Counted from the first letter of the stretch, positions 26,101 to 37,267 are shown. The stretch: 64,000 bases of DNA from Volvox africanus (GCA_030268105.1 BSDZ01000079.1:2671501-2735500); one strand, 5' to 3'. The notes: a model not told the origin generated them from the letters alone. Made by a program: numbers and translations.

Positions 26101-27624
26101 CAATGTGGGACCGCGCTCGTTGAGCACGGCGGAAACCGTTCGTCCGCCCAGCATCTGTCCGTCCGTCTGTCCGTCCGCCTTTCCTTCTCGGTATCTGTCT
26201 GTCATATCTGTCTGTCACTCCGCACCTACCTCGGACGTGTTGGCAAATCCCCGGGTTTGTTCGGGCGGTATGGGCGGTTGGTTGGCGGCCATAACACCCG
26301 CCACCAGCTCCTCGACCCACGGGTCACCAGCCGGCGTGTAGATAAAGGTATAGCAAGGCACGCCGTGCTGAAGCCGATAGGAAAACGCGATGGGACCAAA
26401 ACTTGAAGTAATTGCTATTAACACCGGGAAAGAAAAACGGCGAATTCAGGTGATTGTGTGACTTGCTGTGTCAGCAAAGAACCCTGCACCTTCTGTAACC
26501 GCATCCTAACTAGTCGTCCACTGCACCCACTACTTGATGCCGCAAAGCAATTTCTCGGGCGCGGTGAAAGTCCACTTCATCAAATTTTCATCGGGATCTG
26601 CTCAGTCAACGACTGCTCAGTCACTGCAGTGTCCCCCCCCTGCTGCAGCCACTGAGCTTCTTTGGCCCCTCGTGCCTCGTCAAAACCCAAGCAGACGCCA
26701 CTACTGCCAGTAAGCAGTAGCAGTAGCAGTAGCATCTCCCCTAATTACAGCCTTAACACCTGCAAATGAGGGCTGGAGGTGCACAACGGAACGGGGCCCA
26801 CCCTCCGAAGGGGGGGGCGGAGCTCCTCACGGCGGCCCCCGAAACTCGCGTCACTGTAGCGGGTGGCCGCATCCACAAGCCAGATAAGGCCCACAAATGC
26901 CACTGCACCCAACATCTGGCCCACTAGCAGGCCCGGAAAGCGCAGCCTGCATGTTGTTAGGCATAGCGGTATCAGGAAGGGCATGAAGGCGACGTGTGTG
27001 TGGGGGGGGGTTTGGGGGGGGATTGGAAATAGGGTAGGGTAGGGTAGGACATTACAGCAGCGGAGACTACAGAATGTCACACGGAGCTAAGCTCCGAACC
27101 CAAGTGGGAATGACGACTGTAGGATGGGAGCCCGAGAAGTTGCGGAAGCTTTGCTGTGACGGTTTGATAAGCGACTGGAGGTCGCGGGGGGGCTGGATTG
27201 GAGGGGGTTGGATTCGCGGGGAGTACAGGGCCATGACGAGGTCTAGATGCCGGCGTCAGCGTGGTGTGGCAGCAGCATGGTGTACTCAATCGGTGGTTTC
27301 CTCCTGATGAACCTATTTCAGGTCATTTTCGCATTGGGAAGCAACAGGCCGCGAAATCAACAGGTCGTGAATCCTCTACACAATGCAAACGTCCTTACAG
27401 CGACTACCGGACCTCATGAGAATATTCTTTCGGATCATTGCAACAGCCTGCCGTACAGCTAGCCATCGCCGCCGCTGCGACGGCGGTGCTAGGATGTCTC
27501 CATCGCCGTTCGCCGCCGCAGCAGTTTTCGTCCCGGCGCCCCCAGCCCACTGCGCTGTGGCGTGTCCAAAACCGACGACCTCGCCATTTGCTGCCGCGGC
27601 GCCGCCGGCCTCATCGCCGGCCAT
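16224..27624 (-). CDS. ABCA-family half-size ABC transporter (plant ATH/ABCA2-like)
   Basis: Complete 20-exon model, 1257 aa, all phases agreeing: 27624-27413, 26946-26760, 26367-26230, 25864-25763, 25529-25437, 25305-25266, 24740-24601, 24235-24167, 23906-23773, 23133-22901, 22632-22487, 21330-21167, 20907-19883, 19675-19629, 19058-18843, 18438-18293, 18035-17905, 17542-17136, 16756-16706, 16316-16224. Order: N-terminal tail, first membrane helix (about 76-92), lumenal loop, membrane domain (about 280-530), a 340-residue Gln/Ser/Arg-rich linker (exon 13), then one nucleotide-binding domain. Seen there: Walker [10 protein letters not shown] (895-903), Q-loop Gln944, signature SGGMR (997-1001), Walker B VIYLDEP with Asp1020/Glu1021, switch His1052, and the ABCA-type C-terminus [16 protein letters not shown]. 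All catalytic motifs are intact. Family members export lipids or related hydrophobic compounds. The substrate here is unknown. Head-to-head with the Mpv17-type gene. Intron 18 has a GC donor. Confidence 0.92.
16974..17106. repeat. AT/GA-rich microsatellite in ABCA intron 18
   Basis: Blocks of TATATA and GAGAGAGG followed by a pure (AT)n run at 17065-17106. The tract begins 30 bp inside the intron, right after the GC donor of exon 17542-17136. Confidence 0.9.
18097..18248. repeat. Perfect 69-bp inverted repeat (14-nt loop) in ABCA intron 16
   Basis: The left arm 18097-18165 and the right arm 18180-18248 are exact reverse complements over all 69 bases, separated by 14 nt (18166-18179). It sits inside the 257-bp intron 18036-18292 and makes up most of it. 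The transcript from either strand would fold into one long uninterrupted hairpin. I see no target-site duplication or transposase. It could be a small-RNA precursor, a foldback element or a recent local inversion-duplication. Confidence 0.95.
19117..19170. repeat. GATGGA hexamer repeat
   Basis: About nine imperfect copies (GATGGA/GATGGG) in the ABCA intron between exons 19675-19629 and 19058-18843. Confidence 0.9.
22233..22335. repeat. Compound tandem repeat, 8-bp then 9-bp units
   Basis: Seven copies of ATCGGTCT followed by copies of CTATTGGCT-type 9-mers, in the ABCA intron between exons 22632-22487 and 21330-21167. Confidence 0.9.
23660..23722. repeat. CTC/CTG trinucleotide-rich tract
   Basis: CTCCTCCAC-type trinucleotide repeats ending in CTG repeats, in the ABCA intron downstream of exon 23906-23773. 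Confidence 0.85.
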
Positions 27625-28827
27625 ACGGGCGGGTCAGGCCGGTCGCAGGTAAACGCCTCCGCGGCCCTTCTAGGGACTGACTCGGGAGGGAGCGCACCCG
27701 TATGGCCGGAGAAGAGGAATATGCTTCAATGAAAGGACACCAGCGCAGCGGAAGGAGGAGACGACTTCCACGACCCCTGTCCCTGGATGATGCGGTGATG
27801 GCGGTGCTGTCCTCCCTGAACCCTGGACAAGGGTCCTTTGTGCGGGAGGGCGTCCAATATTGTGCCTCTGGTTGCTTTGCTTAATGGAAATCCTACTATG
27901 CTGTATGAGCCTGCTACTTCATATAAGCTTCCTTGTCGATACTGACTTGTGGACCTCGGCTGGTGCAGTGATCCTATTAGCAGCTGTATGATGGCGCGGT
28001 AGGCCGCTCGTGACCTCAGTTCCTACCTGTCAAATCACTGCTGATGGGACACCCGATTTCGCCGATCTTGATGGCTGACAGCGAATAAACTGGGGGCTAC
28101 CGACGAGTCCCAAACCAACGGCCGAGTTTGAGGTCACTGAGAGTGTAAAGGCCTGACTTGGAGGTGGGAGGGTGGCAGCGGAAAAGAAGGGGAGCAGGGT
28201 GCATGAGCATTACGCACGTCCGATACGGGGCTGTAGCCCCGTATACAGCACCTCCTTTGATTGCTCTCTCAGGCAAGGGAAATATCGTGTGTGTTTTGTC
28301 ATCGTTTACTAGCTACACGGCAGAGGGCGGGGGAAGAATAGGGAAACCCCTTGCCCTCATGTTCACAGATAATTTTTTGAGGGGCGGTTGGGTCGGTCAG
28401 TTGTCAGGGTGAAAGTAAGCTGGGAACGGTCGAAGGTGGGCGCTAACGGTAGGCACCGCGTAATGTGAGCTAAGCGAATCAGGAAGGCATTGTCCAATAA
28501 AATGACGATATCAGCATCGGCTAAGCCTTGGGTCGCTGATGGAACTGGGCGGGTCTCCCTCATCCAGCAGCGATGCATGTTGGAGATTGCGAGCGTAGGT
28601 CCTCGGGATTAGATATCCCTTTCCATCCTTTCACATTTTATAGTAAATAACAACAAACTTTCTCATATTATATTGATTTATGTCTCAGGTAAAACCGACC
28701 TACCGGTGAGAGGCTTTTGAAAAAGTGCAAGAGCGAGAAAGCGGTTGAAGGACCTAGTGGTTGGATTCAGCGCATGGCGGCCGGTGCATTGCGTTAGAGC
28801 AGCCCCTGAAACCCCAGCCCCAGCCAA
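27625..28827. promoter_or_regulatory. Divergent intergenic region, ABCA / Mpv17-type gene
   Basis: The 1.2 kb between two ATGs that point away from each other. It must hold both promoters. No TATA box could be assigned to either gene with confidence. An AT-rich patch lies at 28620-28685. Confidence 0.4.
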
Positions 28828-31800
28828 ATGGTTCGTGCAGGATTCAGCTTTCGCATCGGCATGGGCGACGTTGGCCAGCAGCCCCGACCCACGGGTCACA
28901 GCCAGCACCAAAATTCTCATGCCAGGCCGCGCGACCCCATTTCCAATAGGTCTTTCCGAGGTGGCACAAATCTGGCATCTTCTTCAGCGTCTTCGTCTGC
29001 CTCTTCGTCTCACTCCTCTCGTCTTCCTGGTGGTCAGAGCATTGGAAGCAGCGGCGGGACAACAAACGTTGGGGGCAGCGGCGCGCTAAGTGGAGGAGTT
29101 GCCGCCGGTGGCGTCGGTGGCAGCCCAGGCTTGCCTCACGCAGCAGCAGGTGGAGCTGTCTGGGCCAGTAGCACAGTGCTTGGAGGGGACGGCGGGATGG
29201 CTCTGCGCCGGGGTATGGCGGCGTTCTGGGCCTCCTACAACATGTCTCTGGCCAAGCGCCCGCTGTTCACCAAATGCGTCACAGGTATTCGTAACTATAT
29301 TTTGTTGTGAGGGAAGCGCGCCGCAAGGTCATGATCACATTTCCCGCCGCGTATGGGCCATTCGTCGCCGTCGTCTCCCGTGCTTTGGAAGAAACTGCTC
29401 CGCGCATAGCTGCTTTCCCACATGTCTCCACAGCAAGGATAAGCCTGCGATTGGAAATCAAGTCCTGGAATGTAAGGTTCTAACCCCGACCTTTATATTG
29501 ACTTTGAACAGCATACCAAACCTTCAGTTTGCCGGCGCCCCGAGCAGGAATACTTAGCAACAGGCTATCAATATTTTCTTCGCAACTCAGTCTTATCTAG
29601 GCGCATTCCATTTACGCATAAACCAACTTCGTATTGCTCGTATAATTGACAACATATGTTTCACTAAATCTATTTTGAGAGCATTTCATTTGCACTCCAG
29701 CCAGCGCCTGTCTGTTGTTACATGCCATCTGCCACATCAGGCGTCGTAGGCACGGTGTTGGGTGACCTCATCGCGCAGCTCTCCTCCCATGCGCTGTCCT
29801 CCACCCCCACCGAGGGCGGCACAGCCATAGCCGCGGACCCGCTGCGACTGGGCCGCATAGGCCGCAGCAGTGGGGGCAGCGGTGGCAGCAGCGGCTTCAG
29901 AGCCATCGAAGACGATAAGGCCTACACAGCTGGCAAGGACAAAGACAAAGAAAGACAGCGGGAGGCGCAGGAGGGCGGTGGCCGACGGTAGGGCTCTAGT
30001 CTGTACGCGCTGCCACGACCCCACGACCCCACGACCCCACGACCCCACGACCCCACGATCCCACGACCCCACGACCCCACGACCCCACGATCCCACGACC
30101 CCACGACCCCACGACCCCACGACCCCACGACCCCACGATCCCACGATCCCACGACCCCACGACCCCACGACCCCACGATCCCACGACCCCACGACCCCAC
30201 GACCCCACGACCCCACGACCCCACGACCCCACGACCCCACGACCCCACGACCCCACGACCCCACGACCCCACGACCCCACGACCCCACGACCCCACGACC
30301 CCACGACCCCACGACCCCACGACCCCACGACCCCACGACCCCACGATCCCACGACCCCACGACCCCACGACCCCACGATCCCACGATCCCACGACCCCAC
30401 GACCCCACGACCCCACGACCCCACGACCCCACGATCCCACGATCCCACGATCCCACGACCCCACGACCCCACGACCCCACGACCCCACGACCCCACGACC
30501 CCACGACCCCACGACCCCACGACCCCACGACCCCACGACCCCACGACCCCATGACCCCATGACCCCACGATCCCACGACCCCACGATCCCACGACCCCAC
30601 GACCCCACGAACCCACGACCCCACGATCCCACGACCCCACGACCCCACGATCCCACGACCCCACGACCCCACGACCCCACGACCCCACGATCCCACGATC
30701 CCACGATCCCACGACCCCACGACCCCACGATCCCACGATCCCACGATCCCACGATCCCACGACCCCACGACCCCATGACCCCACGACCCCACGATCCCAC
30801 GACCCCACGATCCCACGACCCCACGACCCCATGACCCCACGATCCCACGACCCCACGATCCCACGACCCCACGACCCCACGATCCCACGACCCCACGACC
30901 CCACGAACCCACGACCCCACGATCCCACGATCCCACGACCCCACGACCCCACGATCCCACGACCCCACGACCCCACGATCCAACGATCCCACGACCCCAC
31001 GACCCCACGATCCCACGATCCCACGACCCCACGATCCCACGACCCCACGACCCCATGACCCCACGATCCCACGACCCCACGATCCCACGACCCCACGATC
31101 CCACGACCCCACGACCCCACGACCCCACGACCCCACGACCCCACGATCCCACGACCCCACGATCCCACGATCCCACGACCCCACGATCCCACGACCCCAC
31201 GACCCCACGATCCCACGACCCCACGACCCCACGATCGCACGACCCCACGATCCCACGATCCCACGACCCCACGACCCCATGACCCCACGATCCCACGACC
31301 CCACGATCCCACGACCCCACGACCCCATGACCCCACGATCCCACGACCCCACGATCCCACGACCCCACGATCCCACGATCCCACGACCCCACGATCCCAC
31401 GACCCCACGACCCCACGATCCCACGACCCCACGACCCCACGATCGCACGACCCCACGATCCCACGATCCCACGATCCCACGACCCCATGACCCCACGATC
31501 CCACGACCCCACGACCCCATGACCCCACGATCCCACGACCCCACGACCCCACGATCCCACGACCCCACGATCCCATGACTAGATGACGGTTACCCTTTGT
31601 CATAACATACCATGCAACCGAACATACTTTGTGCGCGAAGCGCTGGTCATAAGACATATGTCGTGACACCTTGGTAATACATGCTGACCACCCTCCCGGC
31701 ACCACATTTCCATTTCCCGCGGTCTACCCAGATTCAAATACGACGTGCAGCGGGTGCTGCGGTTGTGCCTGTGGTCGGTGTTGATTGGCACCCCGCTGGC

Positions 31801-33543
31801 CCACTACTGGTTCCGATTCCTGGACACGGTGAGTACAGGAAGAGTGGTGGCGCTGCATTGCAACAGTGGTGACCGGAGGGCGGGAGGAGTTAGGTAGGCG
31901 AATTATGCAAGAGAGCACGTGTGAATGTTTGTTGGTGTTCATTCTATTCGTGAAATCCGCTATCTATCTGGAGGAGCGCGACGACTGTGGGGAAGTAAAG
32001 GAGGGAAGCAAGGAAGACGTGCAGCAGGAGGGCTGGCGATTGATGAGATGGCAGGGAGAAGTTGAGGAGCGAGCTGAGTTGTGTCCGTGTGTGTATTTTT
32101 GAGTCATTGCAGGGTGAGGTCTTGCTTGAATCCAGGTCTTGGAGGCGCGTACAGTGAACTGCCCAAGCCCGTCGTGTTTCATATATCAGGATATCGAGGG
32201 GCAAGATGCAAGTCCATCCAGTTTTCCGCGTCTGCCCTCCCCGGTCCATGTCTGCCCTCCCCTCCCCTCTTGCGCAGCGGGTCATGCCCCAGTCCCCCAC
32301 CAGCAACGCCGCAGTGGCGTCCAAGCTGCTTCTGGACCAGCTGGTCATGGTGAGGCGGACGACCAGATCCACATCGTGGCTCGGGCCTCTTGGCTCGGGC
32401 CTACCGTGCATCGAGCCATGCAAGCCAAAACCTTCCCTCATGCACCCAGCGCCTGCCATCCCTGAGTGACCCCGTTTTGGGTTCCGTGAGCTCACAGCCA
32501 CCAAGCTCGCACGTTATGTAACGAATGACGTTAACGGGATGATACGAGCTTACGAGCTAGGGTTACGTTGCACGTTACAGCCCGCATCCTAACGCACCTT
32601 CGTGCCTTCGCTTCCCCGTCAACGCGCCCCAGTCCCCGGCGGGTACAGCGCTGTTCTTCTTCGGCTTCCGGATTCTCGAGGGCGGCACGCTGCGCGACGC
32701 GCGCTCCTCCGTGGCGGCCAAATGGGCCCCAACCATGGCACTCAACTACGTGCTGTGGCCAGCAGCCAATATAGTCAACTTCAAGTTTGTTCCGCCTGAG
32801 CAGCGCATCTTGTACGTTAACTGCGTTGCGGTGAGTTATATGGGGCGTGATATGTGGGGCGTGGTAGCAAAAGGGGCAAATTTCTCTTTGCACATTCAAA
32901 GGGCAGGGGACCCGAGAGGCAGGGTGCGAGAGTTATGGTGTACTGGGTTGTACTTTATGGCAACCCACTATGCTATGATGTACGGTGATGTATGGTGTAT
33001 TGTACGGTGGTGCACTGTAGCTTACTGTACTGTCCAGGAAGGCTGGGAGGTCTGCGGTGTGTGTTTGAACCGCACAACATGCGAGTCACATTGGATGTCA
33101 TGGAGTCCTCCTCTCCTTATTCGCTGGCTACTGAACATCGGGATTCCCACGGTGTATCTCAGCACCACCACCGGACGCCGAAAGATCCGGTTACATACCG
33201 CCCACGTTCCGCCCGGACTTGTGGCTTCTATTCGACCACCTTTGCCACACCCACCTTGTTCGATTTCGCCACGGCCTGCACGCGACCCGTTCACGGCGCC
33301 ATGCAGCTGTTCTGGAGCGCTATCATGTCCCACATGGCCAACCGCAAAGAACCTTCAACAACCTTCGCAGTTGCTGCAGCGGCGGCCGACAGCAGCCCCC
33401 CGGCGGCGGGGTCGTTTACGGCAGGCGGCGACGGCGGGCGCGGACTTCTGAGTGCGCGCTCCCGGGGTCTGGCTCCAGAGCCGTCGGAAGTGTCAGGGGA
33501 GGTTGCGAATTCGTACCATGCGTTTTCACGTCTGATCAAGTAG
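28828..33543 (+). CDS. Mpv17/PMP22-family membrane protein
   Basis: Six exons with agreeing phases, 435 aa: 28828-29284, 29741-29987, 31732-31828, 32278-32349, 32633-32830, 33307-33543 (TAG). An in-frame TGA upstream makes 28828 the first possible ATG. The family core runs from about residue 135 (WASYNMSLAKRPLFTKCVTGGVVGTVLGDLIAQ) through RVLRLCLWSVLIGTPLAHYWFRFLD (about 242-266) to the signature KWAPTMALNYVLWPAANIVNFKFVP (about 321-345) and a final helix LFWSAIMSHMAN. Mpv17 relatives are four-helix channels of the inner mitochondrial, plastid or peroxisomal membrane. The first 135 residues are Ser/Gly-rich, possibly a targeting presequence. Unusual points are about 65 extra residues between the first two helices (residues 170-234, Gly/Ser then Lys/Asp/Glu-rich) and an 8-bp satellite filling the intron right after them. 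Confidence 0.88.
30013..31579. repeat. 8-bp minisatellite, about 196 units, in the Mpv17-type gene intron
   Basis: Tandem CCCCACGA units with frequent TCCCACGA and rarer CCCATGAC, GAACCC and GATCGC variants. It occupies almost all of intron 29988-31731. Eight is not a multiple of three, so each strand cycles through all frames. The minus strand has no stop over the whole array, which explains the giant GSWGRGVV-type ORFs there. On the plus (sense) strand the ATGACC variants create TGA stops. Confidence 0.97.
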
Positions 33544-35665
33544 TGTGCGATCATTGAGTATACAGCTAACGGTGCCGGTTCTTTTTGCTGATTGGGATTT
33601 GGGACGATGGTACGCTAGGGAGCGGTGTGGTGCTACCTGACGATAATTACATGGCATATGGGCTCGGCTTTGATGCTTGCAGCTAAGTTGTCATTAAAAT
33701 CTTTAACAGTGCACCCTATGGTCTTTGGCTGGCGGCGGCAGAGGCAGTGGAGAGGCGGTAGTCCCCTGACCGCGGCCAACGAAAAGGTGTCACGTGCATG
33801 CAGGCTTGCGGGCGGATGAGGCGTGGTTAGGATTAAGGGGATAAAAGGGGATAGAGGGCCACGAGAGTGACGGCGGCGGCCGTGTCAGCAGAGGGAGCCG
33901 GCCCATGGGTCCCCCAGATGTCACTGCCTGCGCATGCAATAGCAATGGCGGCAGTGCTGTGATTGACAGACAATGGGCGTGAAGAGCTGCTGTGTGGCAT
34001 CGCGCGAAGGAGAGTGTTGAAACTGTTGATGTTGCGCTGCACACATACAGGCAATGTTTCCTAACGGTAGGACGTGCCATGGATGAGCGCAGGGCTGCCG
34101 CACGTTCTTTGCATTTCTGAGGCAGCTTTTTGCCGGTGTATGCACAGCTGTCAGTGGCGCAGAAACTTCACAGCCACATAAGACCGTAAGCAGGTATCAG
34201 GTGCGCGACTAAATTTCCGTCTTTGCGCATCACAGTGCCACAAGACTACAGTTTTGGCGTCGGTTGGCGGTTGGCGCTCTGGCATGTGGCTGTTACTATA
34301 CGGGTAACATGGTCACTAATGAGAATCGGTTAGGTGCCTCTGCTTTACAAATGCAATTCTCAAATGCCTGGCAGGTGGAGAGGAGATGGTGATGTGGGGA
34401 CACTGTGCACCCGTTGGGCTTATGGGGCGGGTTCCAATGTGGACAGGAACTTTTACCCACCTCCCGGGTAGAGAGTACGAGCGGAGGAAGGGGATTTAAG
34501 GGAGGGATTAGTTTGTAGGTCTCATGGTGCTGTGGGATGGCAGCTGTCAGAGGAAACGTAATTCATCGTGTAACGAACATAATTAATAACAAGCTCATCT
34601 TGGGCTTCTGTACAACCAGAGGTTTAGCCTGGCTCTGCTCCCTCGTTACTTTGCGATATCGTACACATGTACCACCTATTGCGACATATCTCACCACATC
34701 GGTGCTGTGAACCGGTGCTTTTGGACACCATCAGCAATGTGGGTTTCCGCTCGCTAAGCTTTACAGGTTATCGAAAGCAGTGCCGGCTTTTACATCAACG
34801 ATAGTTGAACCGCCACTTACACACCGATGTCAGTGCACACGTTTACCTCGCTCGCGGCCCCCGGCCCCCTGTTAGTTAGAAGACCGAGGACAGAGGACCA
34901 ACAACCCTTATCTAAAATTGGCAACTGTTCATCCAAATCCTTGATGGGCCGTGACCCATAGTGTGCCTCACGCTAGGTTTACGAGCGAATGTCGAGCGGA
35001 CGTACTGGCCATGCGTCCGCCCTGGGGCCTTGCGCAGACAGCCGAGCCGGGTAACCATGTGCTGCAGCCGTGCCGATGCAACGCCAGATTATGAGCTTAC
35101 CGACGAGGGTAAAGCCCGTAAGCAGGGCTGCCGCAACATGATTGATTAATTGACCCGGCTATCCACGAGCCAACCCCAACACGTCTCCAGCCACCTAAAA
35201 CCGGTGATAAGGAGGCGCTCTGGCCCTCTATATCACACGTCAAACCATGTTTCCAGCCGATGCCATTATCATCACCCCGAATTGAATCCCGAAGCCCTTT
35301 GGGGATGATGATGAGGCCCTCCTTCCGCACCCCTCATACCTAGCCGCGGTTCAACACCCCAGCAGGAATGTCAAATGATGACGTCAGGTAGGAAATTGCG
35401 TCTTTACAGGTACATCGGCAGGACACCGGTCAACTCAATCGAGTCCCTAGGCCGCCGCTAAACCACTCCTTGCTTGGCCGGTGGCTTCCGACGGCCACGC
35501 GTGGCCTAAGGCCCCCTGGCTGGGATCCCGCGCAAAATTCGCCACAAACGGTTGAAAGAAGAGAGCGCGTATGCTTGTAGGACACGAACTTTTCGTTTTG
35601 TAGGAGTAGTTTAAGCTGCAGTCGATAAGGCGGGAAGCCATAACCACGGCAGCGCAACGGCCACC
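33544..35665. other. No supported gene
   Basis: Two kilobases downstream of the Mpv17-type gene. It must hold that gene's 3' UTR. No exon with family similarity was found on either strand. Confidence 0.4.
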
Positions 35666-35875
35666 TCAATGGGGCTTCTGCGCCATCTGGTCCACCAGCT
35701 CGGCTCCCTTAACCCACGTGGCTTCCCCCGTAGATATGAGCCATGTCACTGCATAGCGCGCGTAATCATTGGATATGGCTTCTGGCCGGTAGGTCACCGC
35801 ACCTTTCCGTTTTAGGGCGCCAACGACTAGAGCGCTGATGGCTACCTGGGCAAGCACGAACCTAAGCGTGCCCAT
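35666..35875 (-). CDS. Small single-helix membrane protein, unidentified
   Basis: An uninterrupted 69-residue ORF starting MGTLRFVLAQVAISALVVGAL, which is one clear hydrophobic helix at residues 5-21, followed by a soluble Lys/Arg/Tyr-rich tail ending QMAQKPH. The layout (short N-terminal anchor plus hydrophilic tail) resembles small accessory subunits of mitochondrial membrane complexes, but I do not recognise the family. It is head-to-head with the uS13 gene, 305 bp apart, which would fit co-expression with organelle biogenesis genes. It could be one exon of a longer gene or a chance ORF. Confidence 0.45.
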   Translation of the reverse strand: MGTLRFVLAQVAISALVVGALKRKGAVTYRPEAISNDYARYAVTWLISTGEATWVKGAELVDQMAQKPH

Positions 35876-36180
35876 TGTGGCTTGAGGTAAGGGTGCAATT
35901 GAAGTGAAGGTTTGTTATGATACTTGTTGCACTTAAATTAAATCATGATAATTGATATAGCCTTTCTTTTAAAGGTGCCTAATAACGAATCTAACATTGC
36001 AGGTTCCACTGCACACACAAAATATATGCAGTGTGTACGGCATACGCTAGCCTCCCGTAAACCCAACATTAAGCTAATCAGCGTATTTGATCGCGTAACA
36101 CTTGGCTGTCGGTTAGAGAATAGCACGAATGCATCTATGCTGAAATCATTTTCGTATATTCTACTCCGACGACCGGCTCT
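35876..36180. promoter_or_regulatory. Short divergent promoter region
   Basis: 305 bp between the ATG of the small ORF (-) and the ATG of uS13 (+), so both would share this interval. It is AT-rich. No specific element could be assigned. Confidence 0.4.
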
Positions 36181-37267
36181 ATGGTGCAAATTCAGCGCGT
36201 TGCGCTATTCCCAAACGCTGCATTTCATATAGCATTAAGAAGAGTTTTTGGGCTTGGGCGCTCGACCAGTCTCCAAGTCGCCGAGGCGGGTTTGTTGCTG
36301 CGGTGTGCCACTGTGCATGGTACCGGACGGTCTAGGTTTTACCTGTAGAGGGGAGTTATTTTTGTTTTTCGTTTTTTGTTTCGGTTGCAGGCATGCGGCG
36401 TCAGTAAGGACCTCAAGGTGAGCACTGGGGTACCGGAAATTATGCTCTTAAGCCTTTGGCGAATGGGCGGTGTTGCTGTGGGAGCTTGGGGCGCATGGCA
36501 ACGCAAGACCCCAAGGCCACGGGGATGATTGCGACAAGGGGCCCAGTGCTGCCGCATGCTGTTAACGGTGTACGGATCACATCTACATCGATCCGGCATA
36601 TGTGTATATGTACAATTTTTGGGATGGAGAAACAGGTACGGGGTTTTTTCGTCATCCAAATTATCGCCAGGGGCGACGACGTGACATCAATTGTCGTGGA
36701 GGTTTGTAAGGGGTTCGCCTGACGTTGTGAACATGGGGCCGAAGCTCCAGCGCCCAAAGGATAGCGGAAAATCATCAGGTCTGGGAAGGTGACAGGGATC
36801 CCTCTTATGAAGGGGGCTATGTATGTAGTAAGCTGACAAAAAGGGGGGAGGGAGATTTGCAAGGCTTGGCTCTAAAGGAATGGTCTTAACACTACCGCAC
36901 GGTACGTCTCTACCATGGCCTCATGCTTTTGCCCACAGTCGTATGTAGCCCGTGTCACCAAAAGTGATTTAATGCAACGAGGTTTGATGTCCTAACGTGA
37001 ATGTTGCCTATTTCGAAAGGGCCAAGGAATGTATGTATCCCCGTGCAGGTGAAGGACATCAAGGAAACCTATCTACAAAAGGTTGCGTCCTATATTGAGG
37101 CGAACTTCGTTACTGGCGACGCGCTGCGCCGCCAGATTCGGGAGAACGTTGCAACGGAGGTGGCAATCAATTCGCAGCGAGGAATGCACCATGTGCGGAT
37201 GTCTCGACATACGAAGGCTGGACTGCAGCGTAGCCCACTTTTCGCTAAAGATGCTAAGCGTTTATGA
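36181..37267 (+). CDS. uS13m: Ribosomal protein uS13, organellar (probably mitochondrial)
   Basis: Three exons, all phase 0: 36181-36285, 36391-36417 (only 27 nt) and 37049-37267, giving 116 aa, the usual uS13 length. The joined protein starts MVQIQRVALFPNAAFHIALRR, continues VFGLGRSTSLQVAEACGVSK (the helix-hairpin-helix GIG-type motif of uS13), then KVKDIKETYLQKVASYI and ends RGMHHVRMSRHTKAGLQRSP, matching the RGxRHxxGLPxRGQRT tail that contacts 16S rRNA, in diverged form. The diverged tail and basic composition suggest a mitochondrial rather than a cytosolic or plastid protein. The targeting signal is not obvious. Intron 1 uses a GC donor (GAG|GCGGGT). No normal GT site preserves the frame. 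Confidence 0.82.

Noticed and set aside
27030..27050. Telomere-like GGGTAGGGTAGG run
   Set aside because: Only three short copies, not the TTTTAGGG unit known from Chlamydomonas, and in the middle of a gene intron.
29737..31705. Three giant minus-strand ORFs of 548-607 codons rich in GSWGRGVV
   Set aside because: They are translations of the 8-bp satellite in its three frames, antisense to the Mpv17-type gene, with no start context or domain.
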